A stretch of DNA of 64,000 nt from Thalassobacillus cyri (GCF_900107755.1 NZ_FNQR01000003.1:124001-188000), one strand, 5' to 3'. Numbered from the stretch's first letter, positions 34,981 to 43,313 are shown. The notes: generated from the sequence alone by a model not told the origin. Made by a program: numbers and translations.

Positions 34981-35982
34981 TTACTCCAAAATTCCTTGTT
35001 CTTCATAGAATTTTTTCGCCCCAGGATGAAGCGGTGCAATCAAGCCTTTGGCAATTTCATCCCGATCCAGCTGCTTAAGTGCGCCAACAGCTACTTCTTC
35101 TGTACCCAGGTACTCGTAATAACGTTTTGTGATATCGTAAACCAGGTCTTCACTTAAATCAGGAGATACGATAATCATGTTTTGAATACCTACTGTTACT
35201 ACTTTGTTTTCCAGATTGTATTGAGCTTCATTACCTGCCTCAATGGTATATTCTTTATAGAAAGGGTATTTTTCCATTAGCTTGGAAGCTACATCCCCTT
35301 TGATTTCAACAAAATTAATATCTGTCTGCTGCATCAAATCAGTGATGTTGCTGTTTGGTACTCCAGATGTGAAGAAAGCAGCATCAAGGTTGCCGTTTTT
35401 CATTTCCTGCACACTGTCCGCATAGCCTGTATGTGTAACTTTCCCAAGGTCCTCATAAGTAAGGTCGACAGCTTCTAGCACTTTCTTCGCACTTTGTTCT
35501 ACCCCCGAACCAACCTTACCAACGCCTACTTTTTTACCTTTCAGATCTTCGATTGATTCAATTCCGCTGTCTTTCAAGGCGACAACTTGTACGACGTTCT
35601 GGTACATTCCGGCAACCGCCTGGACATCGACAGCATTGCCTTCAAATTGACCCTTACCTTCAATTGCGTCAAAGCCGACATCACTCATGATGATAGCCAT
35701 CTGGTTCAGTCCATCCTGAATATTCTGGATGTTCGCCACAGAAGCACCAGTAGATTCAACCGTTACATTTCCTACTTGATCGCTTTCTTCAAAAATCGGC
35801 TTCAGTGCACCACCGATCGGATAATAGGTTCCAGAAGTACCACCTGTACCAAATACTAGAGACTGAGCACCATCGCCGGATTCTCCTCCGCCAGAACCTT
35901 CAGACTCTCCGCCGCCACCGCCACAAGCAGCCAGCAGCATGACAAAAGTCAAAGCAAGAATAAAAGATAATTTCTTTATCAT
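34981..35982 (-). CDS. TAXI-family TRAP solute-binding lipoprotein
   Basis: A 333-residue lipoprotein; the lipobox is MLLAACGGG, followed by a Gly/Ser/Glu-rich linker. The TAXI domain shows LVFGTGGTSGTYYPIGGAL, STGASVANIQNI and GVGKVGSGVEQSAKKVLEA. It captures the TRAP substrate, often glutamate-like or another carboxylate. I start at ATG 35982 after GGGGG; the upstream in-frame codon at 35997 has no ribosome site. Upstream lie a cre-like box and GGTCAT repeats that fit control by CcpA and the neighbouring response regulator. Confidence 0.93.
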   Translation of the reverse strand: MIKKLSFILALTFVMLLAACGGGGGESEGSGGGESGDGAQSLVFGTGGTSGTYYPIGGALKPIFEESDQVGNVTVESTGASVANIQNIQDGLNQMAIIMSDVGFDAIEGKGQFEGNAVDVQAVAGMYQNVVQVVALKDSGIESIEDLKGKKVGVGKVGSGVEQSAKKVLEAVDLTYEDLGKVTHTGYADSVQEMKNGNLDAAFFTSGVPNSNITDLMQQTDINFVEIKGDVASKLMEKYPFYKEYTIEAGNEAQYNLENKVVTVGIQNMIIVSPDLSEDLVYDITKRYYEYLGTEEVAVGALKQLDRDEIAKGLIAPLHPGAKKFYEEQGILE

Positions 35983-36019
35983 ATAATTAACCCCCATTTC
36001 GAATTTAGAACTATCTCTA

Positions 36020-36033
36020 TGTTATCGCTTACA
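36020..36033 (-). promoter_or_regulatory. cre-like CcpA site at the TAXI promoter
   Basis: TGTAAGCGATAACA on the minus strand differs from the cre consensus TGWAARCGYTWNCW at one position and overlaps the presumed -10 region of the TAXI operon. Confidence 0.55.
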
Positions 36034-36049
36034 TGATATTTTTTGAATA

Positions 36050-36088
36050 TTATGACCATATTGGACATTTTGGTCATTTTGGTCATAA
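36050..36088 (-). promoter_or_regulatory. GGTCAT repeats, probable response-regulator site
   Basis: TTATGACC at one end and GGTCATAA at the other enclose nine-base-spaced units GGACATTTT, GGTCATTTT, GGTCATAAA. The site is 70-105 bases upstream of the TAXI gene, a fitting place for an activator such as the DctR-like regulator encoded next door. Confidence 0.55.
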
Positions 36089-36120
36089 AAATTGAACCAT
36101 TAACACTAGTATTAAATAGT

Positions 36121-36160
36121 AAAAAAGATTGTCTCTTTGCATTCGAGACAATCTTTTTAC
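36121..36160 (-). terminator. Terminator of the two-component operon
   Basis: AAAAAGATTGTCTC ... GAGACAATCTTTTT, a 14-bp stem with T-run on the minus strand, overlapping the end of the response-regulator gene. Confidence 0.88.
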
Positions 36161-36846
36161 TGAGAGATTTTATAACGATTCACCGGCCGTCCTACTCCCC
36201 CATACTGGATATCAAGAACGACATCGCCGGTATTCTTCAAGTAATCCAGGTACCTTCTTGCGGTCACACGGGCAATACCAATACCGTCAGCAACTTGTTC
36301 TGCAGATAGTGCTTCTTGCTGCTCTTTCAAAAAAAGCGTAATCTGGTGAAGCGTTTGTTCATTGAGCCCCTTTGGCAAATCCTTTGGTTCAAACGATCTT
36401 TGTTTAGGTGTCTGGATGATATCGTCAATCTGCTGCTGGCCAAGCTCCCCTTCTCCGGAGAAACGCACATGAAGTTCCCGGTAGCGGGTCAATGCCTGCT
36501 CCAGCCTATCGAATTTGAATGGCTTGACGATATAGTCAGCAGCTCCATGCTGCAGCATTTTCTTTATGGTACCTTTATCGTTGGCGGCCGTAATGACAAT
36601 GACATCAATATCCAGTTGTTCACCCCGGAGATACTCTAAAGTTTCCACCCCGTCTTTTTCTGGCATATAGATATCTAATAGAATAAGATCGGGGGTTAAC
36701 TCCCTTGCAAGTGCCAGCCCCTCCTCTCCATCCGATGCAATCGCTGCTACCTGGAAGCCAGCGACCTGTTCGATGAACTGCCGGTTCACTTCCTGAACCA
36801 TGGGATCATCTTCAATCAACAATACCTCAATCACCGGCTGCGTCAT
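36157..36846 (-). CDS. Response regulator, DctR/CitB family
   Basis: A 229-residue regulator. The receiver domain (about 1-125) has the acidic pair EDD, phosphoacceptor D58 in LILLDIYMPEKDG and the K in VKPFKF. The C-terminal part (about 165-225, SAEQVADGIGIARVTARRYLDYLKNTGDVVLDIQYGGVGRPVNRYKI) is the CitB/DcuR-type DNA-binding domain. It overlaps the kinase gene by four bases. It most likely activates the TAXI operon just downstream. Confidence 0.93.
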   Translation of the reverse strand: MTQPVIEVLLIEDDPMVQEVNRQFIEQVAGFQVAAIASDGEEGLALARELTPDLILLDIYMPEKDGVETLEYLRGEQLDIDVIVITAANDKGTIKKMLQHGAADYIVKPFKFDRLEQALTRYRELHVRFSGEGELGQQQIDDIIQTPKQRSFEPKDLPKGLNEQTLHQITLFLKEQQEALSAEQVADGIGIARVTARRYLDYLKNTGDVVLDIQYGGVGRPVNRYKISQ

Positions 36847-38444
36847 GTGGATTCCTCCTCCAAACTCATTGGGAATGTCAATAATATGCTTGTCCCTTCA
36901 CCTTCCTGAGAAACGACTTCTACCTCTCCAAGCCCTTTTTCAACTACGTTATTGACGAGATACAATCCAAATCCTGAGCCTTCTTCTCCTTTGGTTGTAT
37001 AACCTTTTTTAAAAATATGGTCGATTTGCTGTTTGGGAATCCCTCTACCGTTGTCCTCCACTGCTATTGTACAAACATGGTCGTCCTGACTGATGGAAAT
37101 GTCCACCCACTTCTGATCCCGTTTGACACCCTGAAAGGAATGGAATGCATTTTCAATCAAGTTGCCTAAAACAAGCACAAAATCATGCTTATCCAAAAGT
37201 GGAGGATAAGCTTTCAGCTCACTTGCCTCGTCAATGGAAACATCGACGCCTATCTCCCGGCCACGGCTGACTTTACTAAGTAACAATCCAGAAATACTGT
37301 AATCTTTCATTTTTGTAATTAAAAAGCGTGATAATTCTTCTTGCTTTTCAGAAGCATCAAACACAAATTGCAACGCCTGTTCTTTTTTATCCAACTGGAT
37401 CAGCCCTGCAATCGTATGTAATTTGTTCAAATGTTCATGATTCTGGACACGAAGTGCATCAACAAAAGCTTTGACACCAGTCAATTCTTCAGCGAGCTTG
37501 GTTGCTTCTGTTCTGTCCTGGAAAACCGCAACAGCACCTACGATTTCATTTTCAACCCGAATTGGCACCCGTGTACTCATGATCAGCTTGTCCCCAATTC
37601 TCATTTCTTCATGATAGACAGGAATGCCCTCACGCAGTACCTTCAATAACTTTGTCTCACGGATGACAGCTTCAATTGGCTGGCCTACCCAATCCCCTTC
37701 AATTCCTAATATCTGCTTAGCTTTATCATTTAAAATAGTGACCTTTCCTTCCTTATCAATGGCAATAATACCTTCATTCATCGCCTGGAAGGTTGCTGTC
37801 CGTTCTACCAGCAACTGCACGATTTCATGAGGCTCCAGCCGGAAAGTCTGCTGCTTCAGATGGCGGGCCAGCAGCCAGGAGCCGGTAACACCGAACAATG
37901 CTGTCAGAAATAGTATGAACAGGATTTCATTTTTAATATCAAACAGAATTTCACCAACAGATGGAAGGATATTTCCCACGATAGCTATGCCAATCTGTTC
38001 ATGTTCATTATTCATGATCGGTACGAATGCACGGATTGCTGTTCCCATCTCCCCTTGCGCTTTTGCCGTATAACTATGCTCAGCAAAAGCCGGTCCTTCA
38101 TCTTTTCCAGAAGAAACCTTTCCAAGCTGTTCCGATACAGGATGGGAGTAACGTATCCGGTTCATATTAAGTATAACGATATAGTCAGCGTCGTTGACGG
38201 TACGAATTCTCTCTACGATGGGATTAATTTTTGTCCATCCGCCAGGCTCCATTAAGTTTTCCTTGATATCCGGAAGGTTCGCTACCGTACGCCCTGTAAT
38301 CATCGCTTGTTTTCCCAGCGCATCCTCTTTCGATTCGATCGTATTGCCGATGACAATAATACCACCGATGACAATAGAGAATAAAACGACGCCAAACGAT
38401 AAGATTGTAATTTTCCAACGGATCGGCATGTGCTTGAGTTTCAT
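36843..38444 (-). CDS. Sensor histidine kinase, DctS/CitA/DcuS family
   Basis: A 533-residue membrane kinase: segment 1 at about 12-33, an external PASTA-free sensor domain of the CitA/DcuS PAS type (about 35-170, NDADYIVILNMNRIRYSHPV), segment 2 at about 172-192, a cytoplasmic PAS domain (about 210-330), the His box LRVQNHEHLNKLHTIAGLIQL and an HATPase domain (NLIENAFHSF, VEDNGRGIP, GSGFGLYLVNNVV). It senses a carboxylate outside the cell. The divergent DctB-like gene suggests a binding-protein co-sensor as in the B. subtilis Dct system. Confidence 0.93.
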   Translation of the reverse strand: MKLKHMPIRWKITILSFGVVLFSIVIGGIIVIGNTIESKEDALGKQAMITGRTVANLPDIKENLMEPGGWTKINPIVERIRTVNDADYIVILNMNRIRYSHPVSEQLGKVSSGKDEGPAFAEHSYTAKAQGEMGTAIRAFVPIMNNEHEQIGIAIVGNILPSVGEILFDIKNEILFILFLTALFGVTGSWLLARHLKQQTFRLEPHEIVQLLVERTATFQAMNEGIIAIDKEGKVTILNDKAKQILGIEGDWVGQPIEAVIRETKLLKVLREGIPVYHEEMRIGDKLIMSTRVPIRVENEIVGAVAVFQDRTEATKLAEELTGVKAFVDALRVQNHEHLNKLHTIAGLIQLDKKEQALQFVFDASEKQEELSRFLITKMKDYSISGLLLSKVSRGREIGVDVSIDEASELKAYPPLLDKHDFVLVLGNLIENAFHSFQGVKRDQKWVDISISQDDHVCTIAVEDNGRGIPKQQIDHIFKKGYTTKGEEGSGFGLYLVNNVVEKGLGEVEVVSQEGEGTSILLTFPMSLEEEST

Positions 38445-38538
38445 GAGAAATCTTCCTTCCCATCAGGCTAACCCTAGTGTACCATTTATTCTTTATTGTG
38501 TTACACTGTTGAAAACGATTACGGGAGAGGTGAAAGCA

Positions 38539-39597
38539 TTGCGTACAGTCATCACGATTACGCTTTTCATCATTACCGGCATTTTCACTGCCTTATTTTT
38601 CGGTTTTGATTTGAGTGAAGCATCCAGAACGCTGGAATATGATGATGAGCAGGAAGGCATCCAGGACGAGCTCATCATCCAATTCAGTCACGTGGTTGCC
38701 GAAAACACTCCAAAAGGCATGGCAGCAAGAAGGTTCGCCTCTCTAGTAGAATCACGTACGGATGGAGAAATCAAAGTACAAGTCCATTCCAATGGCACCC
38801 TCTATAATGACCAGCAAGAATACCAGGCGTTAAAAGAAGGCCGCGTGGAAATGATTGCGCCTGCTACCTCTAATTTGACTGAACGCTTTCCGAAATGGCA
38901 AGTGCTTGACCTTCCCTTCGCCTTTCCGAGCCACCAGGCTGTCGAGGAAGTATATGAAGGTGCCATCGGAGAGACATTGCTCCAGGATCTGGAGCAGGAG
39001 GGCATCAAGGGTTTGACATTTTGGTATAATGGTTACAAACAAGTCACCAATAACAGCCGGCCGATTATATATCCGAACGATTTCGACCGTCTTCATTTCC
39101 GGATCATGCCAAGCCCTGTTATCGAAGCCCAGTTCGAACAATTAGGTGCAAGCACCAGTGTCCTTCCTTTTAATAAAACCTACCGTAACCTGGAAGTAGG
39201 ATTTGTTAATGGCCAGGAAAATACTGCGTCCAATATTTATTCAAAAAAATTATACCAGGATCAGTCCTACATGACGATCAGCAATCATGGCTATCTTGGT
39301 TATGCTGTGCTGATCAATCAAGAATTTTGGGACAGCCTTTCAAAAGAACATAAACAAATCATCGAGTCATCGATGGCAGAAACAACCAGCTGGATTCGCC
39401 GTCATGCTATCGAGTTGAACGACGAACATACCAGGAGATTAAGGCAACAGGAAAACTTACAGATCGATTATCTGACACAAGCACAACGGGAAGCATGGAA
39501 ACGAAGATTAACATCTATCTATGACGATGTCGAAGCGGTCGTCGGGGAAAATTTGATGCGTGAAATCTATGATTTGCAAGATAAATATGGCAACTAA
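38539..39597 (+). CDS. DctB-like TRAP-type binding protein (co-sensor)
   Basis: A 352-residue DctP-family solute-binding protein with an N-terminal membrane anchor (VITITLFIITGIFTALFFGF) and no lipobox. The conserved core is FSHVVAENTPKGMAARRFASLVESRTDGEIKVQVHSNGTLYND and RIMPSPVIEAQFEQLGASTSVLPF. I use TTG 38539, five bases from GAGAGGTGA; the open frame upstream is antisense to the kinase gene. It is divergent from the kinase, like B. subtilis dctB, whose product helps DctS sense dicarboxylates. No DctP-type permease lies nearby, which supports a sensing role. Confidence 0.87.
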   Translation: MRTVITITLFIITGIFTALFFGFDLSEASRTLEYDDEQEGIQDELIIQFSHVVAENTPKGMAARRFASLVESRTDGEIKVQVHSNGTLYNDQQEYQALKEGRVEMIAPATSNLTERFPKWQVLDLPFAFPSHQAVEEVYEGAIGETLLQDLEQEGIKGLTFWYNGYKQVTNNSRPIIYPNDFDRLHFRIMPSPVIEAQFEQLGASTSVLPFNKTYRNLEVGFVNGQENTASNIYSKKLYQDQSYMTISNHGYLGYAVLINQEFWDSLSKEHKQIIESSMAETTSWIRRHAIELNDEHTRRLRQQENLQIDYLTQAQREAWKRRLTSIYDDVEAVVGENLMREIYDLQDKYGN

Positions 39598-39619
39598 TTA
39601 GCTGTTAGGAGGAGAAAAC

Positions 39620-39925
39620 ATGAACACGATATTTGTAGCTGGACATTCTAAACTGCCGACAGGGATTGCCGCCAACCATATATCCGAATCTCTGACATTG
39701 ACACTTGAAATCGATAAAAAGTATGGGGTAATCGTTGACGCCTCTTGTACACTTGCTACCGATCACGGTAGAGAATATGTAAAAAACCTATTGAAGGGCT
39801 ACAGTTTAAAAGAAGGATTAGATGAACCTTTAAAACAACTGGAAGACGGCTACCGTGGAAAAGCAGGCAATGCTATTGCGGCAGCTTTGAAGGACTCTTA
39901 CAAACAATATCAAATGCATGATTAA
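39620..39925 (+). CDS. DUF3870 protein
   Basis: A 101-residue protein of the DUF3870 family (MNTIFVAGHSKLPTGIAANHISESLTLTLEIDKKYGVIVDASCTLATDHGREYV). AGGAGGAGAAAAC precedes the ATG, 22 bases after the DctB-like gene, so the two form an operon. The family is repeatedly found beside TRAP transporters and amino-acid catabolic genes in Firmicutes (from memory). Function is unknown; the conserved Cys/Asp/His cluster could bind a ligand or metal. Confidence 0.8.
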   Translation: MNTIFVAGHSKLPTGIAANHISESLTLTLEIDKKYGVIVDASCTLATDHGREYVKNLLKGYSLKEGLDEPLKQLEDGYRGKAGNAIAAALKDSYKQYQMHD

Positions 39926-39927
39926 TC

Positions 39928-39961
39928 AGGACAGCCGCTTTGAACCGCGGCTGTTTTTTTT
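39928..39961 (+). terminator. Terminator of the dctB-DUF3870 operon
   Basis: ACAGCCGC-TTTGAACC-GCGGCTGT followed by eight T. Confidence 0.92.
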
Positions 39962-40024
39962 AATATTGGCTCTGTTAAATCTAAGTATTAATTTTACAGT
40001 TAATACTCCCATTTGTTGAACATC

Positions 40025-40157
40025 GGTTTCGTTACATTTACTTAAAGAAAATGGGGTCTTGAAAATAGCTCGTTTTCCGCGGGGAAGAAGGCAATCCTTT
40101 CCAGCAGGAGTCTTACCATTTCCAAGCCCCCATTACCATGAATGGAGTAATGAAACC
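40025..40157 (+). repeat. Long hairpin repeat, copy C (shortened)
   Basis: The outer stem GGTTTCGTTAC / GTAATGAAACC and the arm ATGGGGTCTTGAAAAT / ATTTCCAAGCCCCCAT enclose a reduced core, CGTTTTCCGCGGGGAAG ... CAGCAGGAGTCTTACC. The arms differ from those of A, B and D but still pair. Confidence 0.75.
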
Positions 40158-40276
40158 ACCTTTTCATACTTATAATGGAAGCATTATGCAAAAGGCGCTA
40201 CCATGGGTATCTGCTATTTTTAACTTCCTGGATAGAATTAGAGAAAGTCGATTCAAAACAAACTTTTAAGGCAAGG

Positions 40277-40391
40277 GGCGTCGGGGAACGACGGGACTCC
40301 TGCAGGATGAAAATGACAGGTGAGACCCCGGAAGACGAAGTCTGAGGAGGATCAGCGCATGGCCGCGGAAAGGGAGTCGTTCCCCAACGCC
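40277..40391 (-). repeat. Long hairpin repeat, copy D (inverted)
   Basis: Arms GGCGTCGGGGAACGAC / GTCGTTCCCCAACGCC (15 of 16 paired). The reverse-complement core has CTTTCCGCGG, CCTCCTC, CCGGGGTCTCACC and CCTGCAGGAGTC, in the same order as copy A. Confidence 0.75.
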
Positions 40392-40462
40392 TCCTCCTTT
40401 CGGAATCGTGTCTTCGACTATACAGGCCGGACCTATTACATCTCACCGTGATTTTCCCACAA

Positions 40463-40498
40463 AAAATGGAGCCAACTCCAGGATGAAGTGGCTCCATG
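40463..40498 (-). terminator. Terminator of glaH-lhgO
   Basis: ATGGAGCCA ... TGGCTCCAT with a six-base T-run on the minus strand. Confidence 0.9.
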
Positions 40499-40503
40499 AA
40501 AAG

Positions 40504-41739
40504 TTAATTAGTGACAAGGCTTGGCTTGAGATCATCCGTCGCCTTCAGATGGTCCTGAGGAGGGATACGGTGTACAATCTCTTTTCCGATTTCCAGGGAT
40601 GCGGTCGCCGCTGGTGACGGCGCGTTGCAAACATGAATAGATTTTCGCCCAGGAATGATATAAAAATCATCGACCAGACGCCCATCCCGCAGCATCGCTT
40701 GCGCCCGGACCCCGGCATGAGTTGGAACGACATCATCCACCTGGATCTCTGGTACAAGACGCTGTAAGCTTTTCACAAACGTCTGCTTATGGAAAGAGCG
40801 AACCATTTCTTTCATGCCTTCCTGAAGATTGCTTCCCGCCATTCTCCAGAACCCAGGGAACGAGATCGTATCCAGCGTATCTTTAAGATGGAAAGCAGTC
40901 TTGTGATAACCTTCACGCTTGAAGCTCAGCACAGCATTCGGACCGGCATGGATACTCCCATCAATCATCCTGGTAAGATGAACGCCCAGGAATGGAAAAT
41001 CGGGGTTCGGGATCGGATAAATCAATCCTTTTACCAGGTGACGTTTTTCCTCTGTGAGGGTAAAATATTCTCCCCGGAAAGGAACGATCTTGACATCCGT
41101 TTGGATCTTCGCCATCTTTACCAGACGGTCACTATGAAGACCGGCACAGTTAATCAGAAAGCGGGACATGATCGTTTTCTTGTCCGTATCAATGAACACT
41201 TCACGTGAGGACTCATCGATATTCATCACTTTCGTACCAAGCAGCAGATCGACACCGGCTTCCTCTACCAGCCGGGCAAGGGTCTCGGTCACCTGCTTAT
41301 AGTCGACAATCCCGGTCGTCGATACCTTCAGACCAGCTATCCCATTGACGTGGGGCTCTATTTCAAGCAGCTCTTCGCGATTCAGCTTCGTCACATTCAG
41401 TCCATTTTTATGGGCATTTTGATGAAGCTTTTCCATTCTTGGAATTTCTTCATTGTCTGTTGCGACCAGGACTTTACCGCAAACTTCATGATCGACCCCA
41501 TGTTCTTTACAAAATTCGACCATGGAAGCGGCACCTTGTTTTGCAAGTTTCGCCTTCAAGCTGCCGGGCTTATAATAGACACCGGAGTGAATGACCCCGC
41601 TATTGCGGCCGGTCTGATGACTGGCCCAGGATTTCTCTTTTTCAATGACCGCGATCTTTGCGGCTGGATATTTTTTGATAAGGGAATAGGCGGTCGATAA
41701 ACCGACTATCCCTCCACCGATGATGGTAAAATCATACAT
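40504..41739 (-). CDS. lhgO: L-2-hydroxyglutarate oxidase/dehydrogenase
   Basis: A 411-residue FAD enzyme of the DAO family. It has the FAD motif DFTIIGGGIVGLSTAYSLI, the HQTGRNSGVIHSGVYYKPGSLKAKL segment typical of LhgO, and RAQAMLRDGRLVDDFYI near the C-terminus. It oxidises L-2-hydroxyglutarate to 2-oxoglutarate and passes electrons to the quinone pool. The ATG at 41739 follows GGAGGGAG. It lies 27 bases after glaH; together they convert glutarate to 2-oxoglutarate, a branch of lysine breakdown. Confidence 0.95.
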   Translation of the reverse strand: MYDFTIIGGGIVGLSTAYSLIKKYPAAKIAVIEKEKSWASHQTGRNSGVIHSGVYYKPGSLKAKLAKQGAASMVEFCKEHGVDHEVCGKVLVATDNEEIPRMEKLHQNAHKNGLNVTKLNREELLEIEPHVNGIAGLKVSTTGIVDYKQVTETLARLVEEAGVDLLLGTKVMNIDESSREVFIDTDKKTIMSRFLINCAGLHSDRLVKMAKIQTDVKIVPFRGEYFTLTEEKRHLVKGLIYPIPNPDFPFLGVHLTRMIDGSIHAGPNAVLSFKREGYHKTAFHLKDTLDTISFPGFWRMAGSNLQEGMKEMVRSFHKQTFVKSLQRLVPEIQVDDVVPTHAGVRAQAMLRDGRLVDDFYIIPGRKSIHVCNAPSPAATASLEIGKEIVHRIPPQDHLKATDDLKPSLVTN

Positions 41740-41766
41740 GCTGACTACTCCCTCCTCATCCAACAA

Positions 41767-42702
41767 TTACTCGGCGAAACGGCCTCGTTGACGTAACAAC
41801 TCTCTATGAAGTTCGGTATTTTTTTCAAAAGCTTCTCTGCCATGAAGCCAGAAACGGTTGTTAAGCATAATCAAGTCACCTTCCGGCAGATCCAAACCGA
41901 AGGTAGCTGGCGAATTTTCCATCGAATGGGACAAATCCTTCAGATACTTCGCTTGATCGATCGTTTCCGGATACACAAACTGGTCAATAAAGCAGATACA
42001 AGGACCGTTGTTATGCTCATAGAATGTTTGGCGAAGAATATCTTCCGAAACATTTTTACTAGCTGGAGCTTTGTAGGTAAACTTGTATTTTGCTAAAGGG
42101 TGGTTATAAAAATAATCCATGTCTTCCCAATCATCTAAATGCAGGATACGGGAACGTCCACCTACCGCATTTTCTTCCTCAAACTTCATCATCAACAGCC
42201 AGTCTGTCGGCTCATCGACATACGTTCCATCGGTGTGAAGTGTGAATGTACGATACGCCTGGCGCAGGTAGGAATCACTGTCATCCGTATGCTTAACAGA
42301 AAAGCGTGCGTAGTATTTCCCTGACATGGCATCGAAGTTCGGTGTACCGACAAGATGAGTAAGAGCCGTTGAGAACTTCACATAATCCTGATCGTCTTTC
42401 GTACGTCCTTGCAATCCTACTGTGAATCCTCCTGTCTGCCGATCATGGAGAATGCCGCGAATCGTTTGAATGAACTCTTCTCCCACTAATTCTACTAGTT
42501 TATCAGCTGCCATCAACCGCATATATGGTACATATTCCAACTGCTCATCACTGACATCCTTTAAATCCTCAATAAACTTGTCAATTACTTCATTTTCAAA
42601 TTCGATATGATAAAGACGATGATGCTTCGGATGCTGTTCCACCTTGTACCCTTTTCCAGTTTGAAGCTCTAATTTACCTTTTTTTAGATCCATCGCACAC
42701 AT
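41767..42702 (-). CDS. glaH: Glutarate 2-hydroxylase (CsiD/GlaH)
   Basis: A 311-residue Fe(II)/2-oxoglutarate-dependent dioxygenase. The iron site is HTDGTY (HxD) and a late His in NNRFWLHGREAF; TALTHLVGTPNFDAMSGKYYARFSVKHTDDSDSYLRQAYRTFTLHTDGTYVDE is characteristic of the CsiD family. It hydroxylates glutarate to L-2-hydroxyglutarate, the substrate of the lhgO product next to it. GGGAGG lies nine bases before ATG 42702. Upstream is a ~330-base leader with a strong promoter, an unknown structured RNA, a terminator and a structured repeat. Confidence 0.95.
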   Translation of the reverse strand: MCAMDLKKGKLELQTGKGYKVEQHPKHHRLYHIEFENEVIDKFIEDLKDVSDEQLEYVPYMRLMAADKLVELVGEEFIQTIRGILHDRQTGGFTVGLQGRTKDDQDYVKFSTALTHLVGTPNFDAMSGKYYARFSVKHTDDSDSYLRQAYRTFTLHTDGTYVDEPTDWLLMMKFEEENAVGGRSRILHLDDWEDMDYFYNHPLAKYKFTYKAPASKNVSEDILRQTFYEHNNGPCICFIDQFVYPETIDQAKYLKDLSHSMENSPATFGLDLPEGDLIMLNNRFWLHGREAFEKNTELHRELLRQRGRFAE

Positions 42703-42764
42703 TATTAAAAACCTCCCGAGTTTTTTAGTTAGTTGTTTGGTTGCTGACGGGCCCTTTCAGCGAT

Positions 42765-42865
42765 TAGAAAACCTCGGCTTACCGCCGGGTATTTATAGCG
42801 AAAGCCTTAATTTTCTTATACTTTAATCCTTTAACAAAGTTAAACTCTTAAAGTATTAAAAAAAG
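42765..42865 (-). repeat. Structured repeat, short copy 4
   Basis: On the minus strand it starts at the T-tract of the glaH leader terminator (TTTTTTTAATACTTTAAG), then GGATTAAAGTATAAG, AAGGCTTTCGCTATAAA and a CGGC-GGTAA-GCCG hairpin, matching the other three copies in order. It lies between the terminator and the glaH ribosome site. Confidence 0.75.
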
Positions 42866-42906
42866 CCAGTATTATCCCTTGATTAAAAGGAAAAATACTG
42901 GCTTCT
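42857..42906 (-). terminator. Leader terminator upstream of glaH
   Basis: AAGCCAGTATT ... AATACTGGCTT (11 bp) followed by seven T on the minus strand, about 160 bases upstream of the glaH start and about 130 bases downstream of its promoter. Confidence 0.85.
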
Positions 42907-43031
42907 AAACTGCGTGGGTGCTCTGGCGTTCAGAGTTATAGCAGTCTTGACAGTCATATATTCAAATGAATTTCTAATAATCTAGCAAACCGGCTTTGAA
43001 AGGGGGGTGCCTTTCTAAAGGTTGCTTTCTG
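42907..43031 (-). ncRNA. Candidate cis-regulatory leader RNA of glaH
   Basis: Between the likely transcription start (about 43031) and the leader terminator lies a ~125-base segment that can fold into two domains: AGCAACC / GGTTTGCT closing a loop with AAAGG ... CCTTT, and ACTGC / GCAGT enclosing CTCTG-AACGC-CAGAG. It does not match the consensus of the lysine, glycine, T-box or SAM classes as I know them. A ligand-controlled terminator in front of a glutarate enzyme is plausible but unproven. Confidence 0.45.
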
Positions 43032-43037
43032 ATATCT

Positions 43038-43066
43038 ATCATATAACAATCGAAATTTTCTGTCAA
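43038..43066 (-). promoter_or_regulatory. Promoter of glaH-lhgO
   Basis: On the minus strand TTGACA, 17 bases, TATGAT: near-consensus sigma-A promoter, placing the transcript start near 43031. Confidence 0.8.
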
Positions 43067-43313
43067 CAATGTTTTTAACTTTTATATGGTGATAATAGCA
43101 GATTCCTGTGGATATGCGGGCTAGGTGAGCCATAGATTCTGGAACGTAAAAAAGCCTTCCCGTGTTTCAGGGAAGGCTTTCTATGCTTTGTGGCGAAGGA
43201 CCGACGACCACATTCGTCGTTGAGCTTATAAAAGCATATCCATTCGTCTTACACAAGTTAGCTCATAGCTCAATTACTATACCACGCTTATCTGGTAAAC
43301 ACAATCTTTATTT
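43067..43313. other. Intergenic region with the ABC-operon terminator
   Basis: Holds a hairpin AAAAAGCCTTCCC ... GGGAAGGCTTT at about 43150-43183 and a short CGACGA/TCGTCG inverted pair near 43200-43218. No gene seen. The hairpin is 130 bases past the ATP-binding protein stop and likely ends that operon. Confidence 0.6.

Larger units (their letters stand above)
39962..40503. other. Intergenic region of about 540 bases with palindromic repeats
   Basis: No credible gene. The region opens with TTGGCTCTGTTAAA, the same string as at 5701, holds two copies of the long hairpin repeat in opposite orientation (C and D), a GTCTTCGACTATAC string matching the inverse of the start of the 5.7-kb region, and the lhgO terminator. 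Confidence 0.7.

Noticed and set aside
38194-38538. Upstream extension of the DctB-like reading frame
   Set aside because: The extra 115 residues are antisense to the kinase gene; the TTG at 38539 with its ribosome site starts a normal family N-terminus.
40198-40497. Minus-strand open frame between DUF3870 and lhgO
   Set aside because: It covers repeat copy D and the lhgO terminator; no ribosome site and no resemblance to a known protein.
42907-43031. glaH leader as a lysine riboswitch or T-box
   Set aside because: The lysine-class core and the T-box AGGGTGGNACCGCG sequence are not present on either strand.
43190-43313. Possible small RNA or gene downstream of the ABC operon
   Set aside because: Only a short CGACGA/TCGTCG inversion is present; there is no promoter, terminator or reading frame to support it.
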